A DNA stretch of 63,736 nucleotides from positions 1 to 63,736 of the forward strand of contig JABXGR010000008.1 of NCBI GenBank assembly GCA_013538805.1. The letters are read 5' to 3'. The stretch is from Candidatus Nitrosocaldus schleperae (GTDB lineage: Archaea > Thermoproteota > Nitrososphaeria > Nitrososphaerales > Nitrosocaldaceae). The position numbers and the translations under genes were made by a program. Positions within the stretch are counted from its first letter, which is position 1. Every line of letters begins with the position of its first letter. Below the pieces are notes generated by a model. The model saw only the letters and a list, made by a program, of their open reading frames with translations, had not been told where the DNA came from and searched no databases. This document shows positions 60,634 through 63,736 of this stretch, piece after piece.

Positions 60634-60957
60634 ATGCAAGAGGGGTTAGAGTTCACTGTAAGATCGATAACTGATAATGGTAGCCTCTTGACCCTTCTCC
60701 TCCAGCAGGAGATAAGGACTGAGCCAGTAGATCAGGCTGAGATGCTTAAGCAGAGGATAGACAGCATAAAGGAGTTGGATGAGGATACCAAGGCGATCAT
60801 GAAGAAGATAATCCCTGCAATAGTACCATTCCAGCATGTTCAGCATGTAACCTATTCCCCAATACAGATGAGCATAACTGTAACAAGGCAGGTGTATGAG
60901 AGGATTGGGAGTCCAAGGGTTGGAGATACCCTGATAGTTACCATACAGAAGGTATAG
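60634..60957 (+). CDS. Hypothetical protein
   Basis: 107 aa. 'LEFTVRSITDNGSLLTLLLQQE' and 'SITVTRQVYERIGSPRVGDTLIV' form strands at both ends with a helical middle ('DSIKELDEDTKAIMKKIIPAIV'). No motif I recognise. It stands alone between two other small plus-strand genes. Confidence 0.6.
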   Translation: MQEGLEFTVRSITDNGSLLTLLLQQEIRTEPVDQAEMLKQRIDSIKELDEDTKAIMKKIIPAIVPFQHVQHVTYSPIQMSITVTRQVYERIGSPRVGDTLIVTIQKV

Positions 60958-61053
60958 TCATTGCTATAAGAGATGATGATGGTTTATTGAAGTAGAGGAA
61001 GATGCATGATGTATAAGGCATATGTTATATTCAAGCATAGTTGTAGATAAGTT

Positions 61054-61719
61054 ATGCATGGGGATGAACTCTCCATACTCATGAGGGTATGCAGTAGATA
61101 TGCCCCAAGTAGGATGCTCTCATTTAATATGGCACATGTTGTAGTTGCATTACAACTCATGGGTAGGCTTGGGAGAGTAAGCAGGGCTATGCTTATGAGG
61201 GAACTTATGCTCGGGGAAGGGTCTGTAAAGACCATGATAAAGCATATGAAGATGCATGGTTTGATAGAGAGTAGCAGGGCAGGTGTGATGCTAACCAGCA
61301 AGGGTAAGGATCTATATGCTAGATTATCTAGTATGATTGTTGCAGAGACAAGTATACCAAAGTGCTCTCTAACTGTAGGTGAGTCCAACTATGCTGTGAG
61401 GGTCAAGGGTATAGCAAATGCAATAAGATCTGGTGTAGAGCAGAGGGATGCTGCTATAAAGGTTGGTGCACTTGGTGCCACAACCCTAGTATATAGAGGA
61501 TCTATGTTCATAATGCCTGGAAGTAATAACAACGTGTACATAAAGGAGCAGGATGCAATTGATAGGCTTAACGAGCTCATGCCAGAAGAGGATGATGTAA
61601 TAATAATAGGGAGTGCATACAACGTGAAGGTAGCAGAATTGGCAGCAAAGTATGCTGCAATAACAACACTGCTCAACATGCTACATCACAACAACCATGG
61701 TTTTGTTACTAACCAATAG
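61054..61719 (+). CDS. wHTH regulator with DUF4443-like domain
   Basis: 221 aa. Residues 20-90 form a winged helix ('RVSRAMLMRELMLGEGSVKTMIKHMKMHG', 'LIESSRAGVMLTSKGKDLY'). The rest is a sensor-like domain ('DAAIKVGALGATTLVYRGSMF', 'EDDVIIIGSAYNVKVAELAA') similar to DUF4443, found after wHTH domains in thaumarchaea. It is likely a small-molecule-responsive repressor. The next gene begins 10 bp after its stop codon, so they are probably cotranscribed. Confidence 0.7.
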   Translation: MHGDELSILMRVCSRYAPSRMLSFNMAHVVVALQLMGRLGRVSRAMLMRELMLGEGSVKTMIKHMKMHGLIESSRAGVMLTSKGKDLYARLSSMIVAETSIPKCSLTVGESNYAVRVKGIANAIRSGVEQRDAAIKVGALGATTLVYRGSMFIMPGSNNNVYIKEQDAIDRLNELMPEEDDVIIIGSAYNVKVAELAAKYAAITTLLNMLHHNNHGFVTNQ

Positions 61720-61729
61720 GTGATGCTAC

Positions 61730-62047
61730 ATGAGCAAGGCAAAGATACTTCTCTTCCTTGATCTTACATGGGGGCAGAGTTACATATACGGCAAGGCTAT
61801 GCATAGGGATAGAGTTTATGCTATAAACATACAGTATGGCAGGAAGGAGTTGAGGCTGCCAGAGGAGTTACTCTACCCTGATTCTAATGAGGCTATCATC
61901 CATCTCTACACAGACTCTGGTAATAGGATAACTGCAAAGTATACCATTCAGGTTAGCAGGAATGATATGATCGAGGTATATGATGAGGATGTAACAAATG
62001 CTATAGCAAAGGAGTTGCCAGTTGAGATGCTCATAGAGTTTAACTGA
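61730..62047 (+). CDS. Hypothetical protein, cotranscribed with the wHTH regulator
   Basis: 105 aa, mostly beta ('KILLFLDLTWGQSYIYGKAM', 'NEAIIHLYTDSGNRITAKYTIQV'). Starts 10 bp after the DUF4443-like regulator, so it may be its partner or target. The end overlaps the convergent mtnA gene by 8 bp. No family recognised. Confidence 0.6.
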   Translation: MSKAKILLFLDLTWGQSYIYGKAMHRDRVYAINIQYGRKELRLPEELLYPDSNEAIIHLYTDSGNRITAKYTIQVSRNDMIEVYDEDVTNAIAKELPVEMLIEFN

Positions 62048-63092
62048 GTATCTTTGCTATAGACTGCTCATATGGTGGCTCAAGCACACCCTTCTCTGTT
62101 ACTATTGCTGTTATGAGTGTTGGAGGGGTAACATCGAATGCTGGGTTGAATACCCTTATGCCCTTTGGTGCTACCCTCTTCCCTGCTACCTTAACAACCT
62201 CATCGTATGCCCTCTCCTCTATTATAACATCCTCAACCCTGCTCTTCAGATCAAAACTGGAGAGTGGTGCAGCAACGTAGAATGGGATCTTATGCTCCTT
62301 AGCAAGTATGGCAAGTTGATAAGTGCCTATCTTGTTGAATACATGCCCATCCCTAAGCACTCTATCAGCCCCAACTATAACCTTGTCTATCATCCCTCTA
62401 GCCATGAGTAATGCTATAGAGGTATCTGGAGCAATGCTAACATCTATCCCATCATGCTTGAGTTCAAATGCAGTTAGTCTTGCTCCCTGCATAACTGGCC
62501 TAGTCTCTGTTGCTATAACGCTTACCCTCTTACCCTTCTCCCTTGCTGCCCTTATTACTCCCAATGCAGTACCATAGCCTACAGTTGCAAGTGCACCAGC
62601 ATTGCAGTGTGTAAGCACTCTATCACCATCGTTCAGTAGCAAGGAGCCATGCTCCCCAAGCCTTCTATTAACATCTAGATCCTCCTTAAGCATTGCTATA
62701 GCCTCAGATAGCATAGCATCCCTAGCCTTATCAACAGAGTCAGTGCTTCTAGCCTTGCCCATTACCCTCTCAAGTGCCCAGAATAGGTTTATTGCAGTTG
62801 GTCTTGTAGATCTCAGTAGTTTGAATGCAGCATCCATCTCATGCATGAAACTCTCCTTATCCCTTGCCTTGCTGTTGATTGCTGCTAATGCTAGCCCAAA
62901 TGCAGCAGCAACCCCTATCGCTGGGGCACCTCTAACAGCCATGCTCTTTATGCAATCTGCAACCTGCTCATGGCTCTTGCACCTTATATACTCTAACCTG
63001 TTTGGGAGCCTCCTCTGATCTATAAGCACTAGAGCCTTATCCTTATCATCCCATTGTATGGTCATCAACCCATATCTGTACTCCATATGCAT
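62040..63092 (-). CDS. mtnA: Methylthioribose-1-phosphate isomerase
   Basis: 350 aa. It converts methylthioribose-1-P to methylthioribulose-1-P in methionine salvage; the same fold covers eIF2B-alpha and ribose-1,5-bisphosphate isomerase. 'SMAVRGAPAIGVAAAFGLALA', 'VLTHCNAGALATVGYGTALG' (catalytic Cys) and 'KVIVGADRVLRDGHVFNKIGTYQ' (catalytic Asp) support MtnA best. Start ATG 63092 or 63086. Confidence 0.92.
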   Translation of the reverse strand: MHMEYRYGLMTIQWDDKDKALVLIDQRRLPNRLEYIRCKSHEQVADCIKSMAVRGAPAIGVAAAFGLALAAINSKARDKESFMHEMDAAFKLLRSTRPTAINLFWALERVMGKARSTDSVDKARDAMLSEAIAMLKEDLDVNRRLGEHGSLLLNDGDRVLTHCNAGALATVGYGTALGVIRAAREKGKRVSVIATETRPVMQGARLTAFELKHDGIDVSIAPDTSIALLMARGMIDKVIVGADRVLRDGHVFNKIGTYQLAILAKEHKIPFYVAAPLSSFDLKSRVEDVIIEERAYDEVVKVAGKRVAPKGIRVFNPAFDVTPPTLITAIVTEKGVLEPPYEQSIAKILS

Positions 63093-63288
63093 GTTAGATC
63101 TATGCTACCTTTTATACTATACCACATCCTGCAGAATGTTAGGTATTGTTATGAATTATATTGTTTATCGTTATTCCAGATAGATAGTAGGAATTATAAA
63201 GGCAGATCTTATAGTTATAGCAATAATTCTTGAGAATATATCAATATATAAACTGCAAACCTTTATAAGGCATATGACAGATTATAGG

Positions 63289-63404
63289 TTTGAGGACAGG
63301 CCCTCCACACTAGGGAACTGATTAGGCCTGGATGACACCGTGATGTTGCGCCTTTCGGCGCATATGTGTGAACTCCCAGCAGGGATATGGCGGAAAGCGG
63401 ATCG
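63289..63404 (+). ncRNA. Structured CRISPR leader RNA (candidate)
   Basis: In the gap between mtnA and array B, 63093-63288 is AT-rich and holds TATA-like CAATATATAA (about 63243-63252) and CTTTATAAGG (63261-63270). The following 116 bases are suddenly GC-rich. Visible stems: CAGGCC (63297-63302) with GGCCTG (63325-63330); TGCGCC-TTTC-GGCGCA (63347-63362); ACAC (63335-63338) with GTGT (63366-63369); GGGA (63313-63316) with TCCC (63374-63377). Transcription from the second TATA would start near 63289 and run through this into the first repeat. It is a leader RNA or separate ncRNA; I cannot tell which. Confidence 0.5.
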
Positions 63405-63736
63405 GTAGCATAGGCTATAACTCCGTTCAGGGAATTGAGAGATATTTGCGGGAAGCGGAGGAGGGGCATCGTCTACTGGTTATGTAGCATAGGCTATAAC
63501 TCCGTTCAGGGAATTGAGAGGCGTTATATCGAGTCGATATCAATGGTAGATCGATCAATAGGTAGCATAGGCTATAACTCCGTTCAGGGAATTGAGAGAA
63601 TGGGAGAAGCGATCTGTACTCTACCTTCTCTTTAACATCTGATGTAGCATAGGCTATAACTCCGTTCAGGGAATTGAGAGTTCAGAATCCTCTGCTCATC
63701 CTCTATAACCCTGTTAGTAACCGTAGCATAGGCTAT
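63405..63736 (+). CRISPR. CRISPR array B, leader-proximal end (37-bp repeat)
   Basis: Four full copies of a 37-bp repeat at 63405-63441, 63484-63520, 63562-63598 and 63644-63680, and the first 14 bases of a fifth at 63723-63736. Spacers are 41-45 bp. The repeat starts GTAGCATAGGCTATAACTCC and ends GGGAATTGAGAG; the last eight bases ATTGAGAG look like an 8-nt crRNA handle. All copies are identical. The array starts here and continues past the window to the right; the gap on the left is its leader. The repeat shares almost nothing with array A apart from the ATTGA core of its 3' end. Confidence 0.97.

Noticed and set aside
63090-63110. Degenerate inverted copy of the array B repeat near the mtnA start
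   Set aside because: GTAGCATAG matches nine bases on the minus strand, but the rest diverges; too short to separate from chance.
63289-63404. C/D-box sRNA or tRNA-like gene in the CRISPR leader
   Set aside because: GTGATG- and CTGA-like words are present, but there is no complete C-D'-C'-D order and no T-arm, so neither class is supported; only a generic structured RNA is listed.
63435-63635. 66-codon ORF in array B
   Set aside because: Repeats the translated CRISPR repeat (SIGYNSVQGIER); not a protein.

Overview
This is a gene-dense 64-kb piece of an archaeal chromosome. Archaeal markers include PCNA, RpoL, TFS, GatD/GatE, Cdc48, Nep1, RNase P component 4, PDCD5-like protein, S19e, L2, HerA-NurA and an archaeal SRP RNA. 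Many genes have a TATA-like box about 25-30 nt before the start codon and little or no room for a 5' leader, as in leaderless archaeal transcripts. An Amt ammonium transporter with three P-II proteins, the cobalamin genes bluB and cbiH, and several small wHTH regulators fit Nitrososphaerota (Thaumarchaeota). RNA genes that are much more GC-rich than the surrounding DNA suggest a thermophile, so a Nitrosocaldus-like ammonia oxidiser is my best guess. That placement is inference: no amo or rRNA gene lies in the window.

Layout. 1-418 is the leader-distal end of a CRISPR array with a 30-bp repeat; 63405-63736 is the leader-proximal end of a second array with an unrelated 37-bp repeat. No cas gene lies between them. 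0.4-13 kb: J-domain protein, dUTPase-like protein, LEA-2 protein, CopD-like protein, RtcA, NadM, class V aminotransferase, FKBP, tRNA thiolase, ArsA/Get3 ATPase and a divergent SAICAR-synthetase homologue. 13-20 kb: three tRNAs (Val, Arg, Gly), nitrilase, BluB, a GvpD/KaiC-like ATPase with two micro-proteins, Nep1/RNase P4, and S19e/PDCD5. 20-28 kb: cyclase, AmrS, phosphatase, RpoL/TFS, PCNA, aspartate kinase and TyrRS.

28-35 kb is the accessory part. It holds a decayed secreted-protein gene, an F420-type oxidoreductase, CbiH, a secreted matrixin-like protease with a membrane-anchored partner, a DUF4367-like protein, a frameshifted secreted protein, and a VapBC module bracketed by a 60-bp perfect direct repeat that includes the end of the neighbouring CBS-domain gene.

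35-45 kb is nutrient uptake: two P-II proteins (one with a long extra C-terminal domain), a small membrane protein and AmtB, then PhoU, PstB and divergent PstS-PstC-PstA, followed by SRP RNA. 45-54 kb: acylphosphatase, a LysA-like decarboxylase, a lone L2 gene, Cdc48 with a possible proteasome-docking tail, and GatD-GatE. 54-63 kb: small wHTH proteins of one shared architecture next to NurA-HerA, a third P-II protein, several conserved small proteins and MtnA.

Two themes cut across the segment. First, short tri- and tetranucleotide repeats are common: tetranucleotides sit between genes, and AGY/ACY/GGT triplets encode Ser, Thr, Asn or Gly stretches in otherwise conserved proteins (RpoL, tRNA thiolase, RtcA, VOC protein, Zn-ribbon protein). 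Second, the leader of the right-hand CRISPR array contains a GC-rich, strongly folded segment that looks like a structured RNA.
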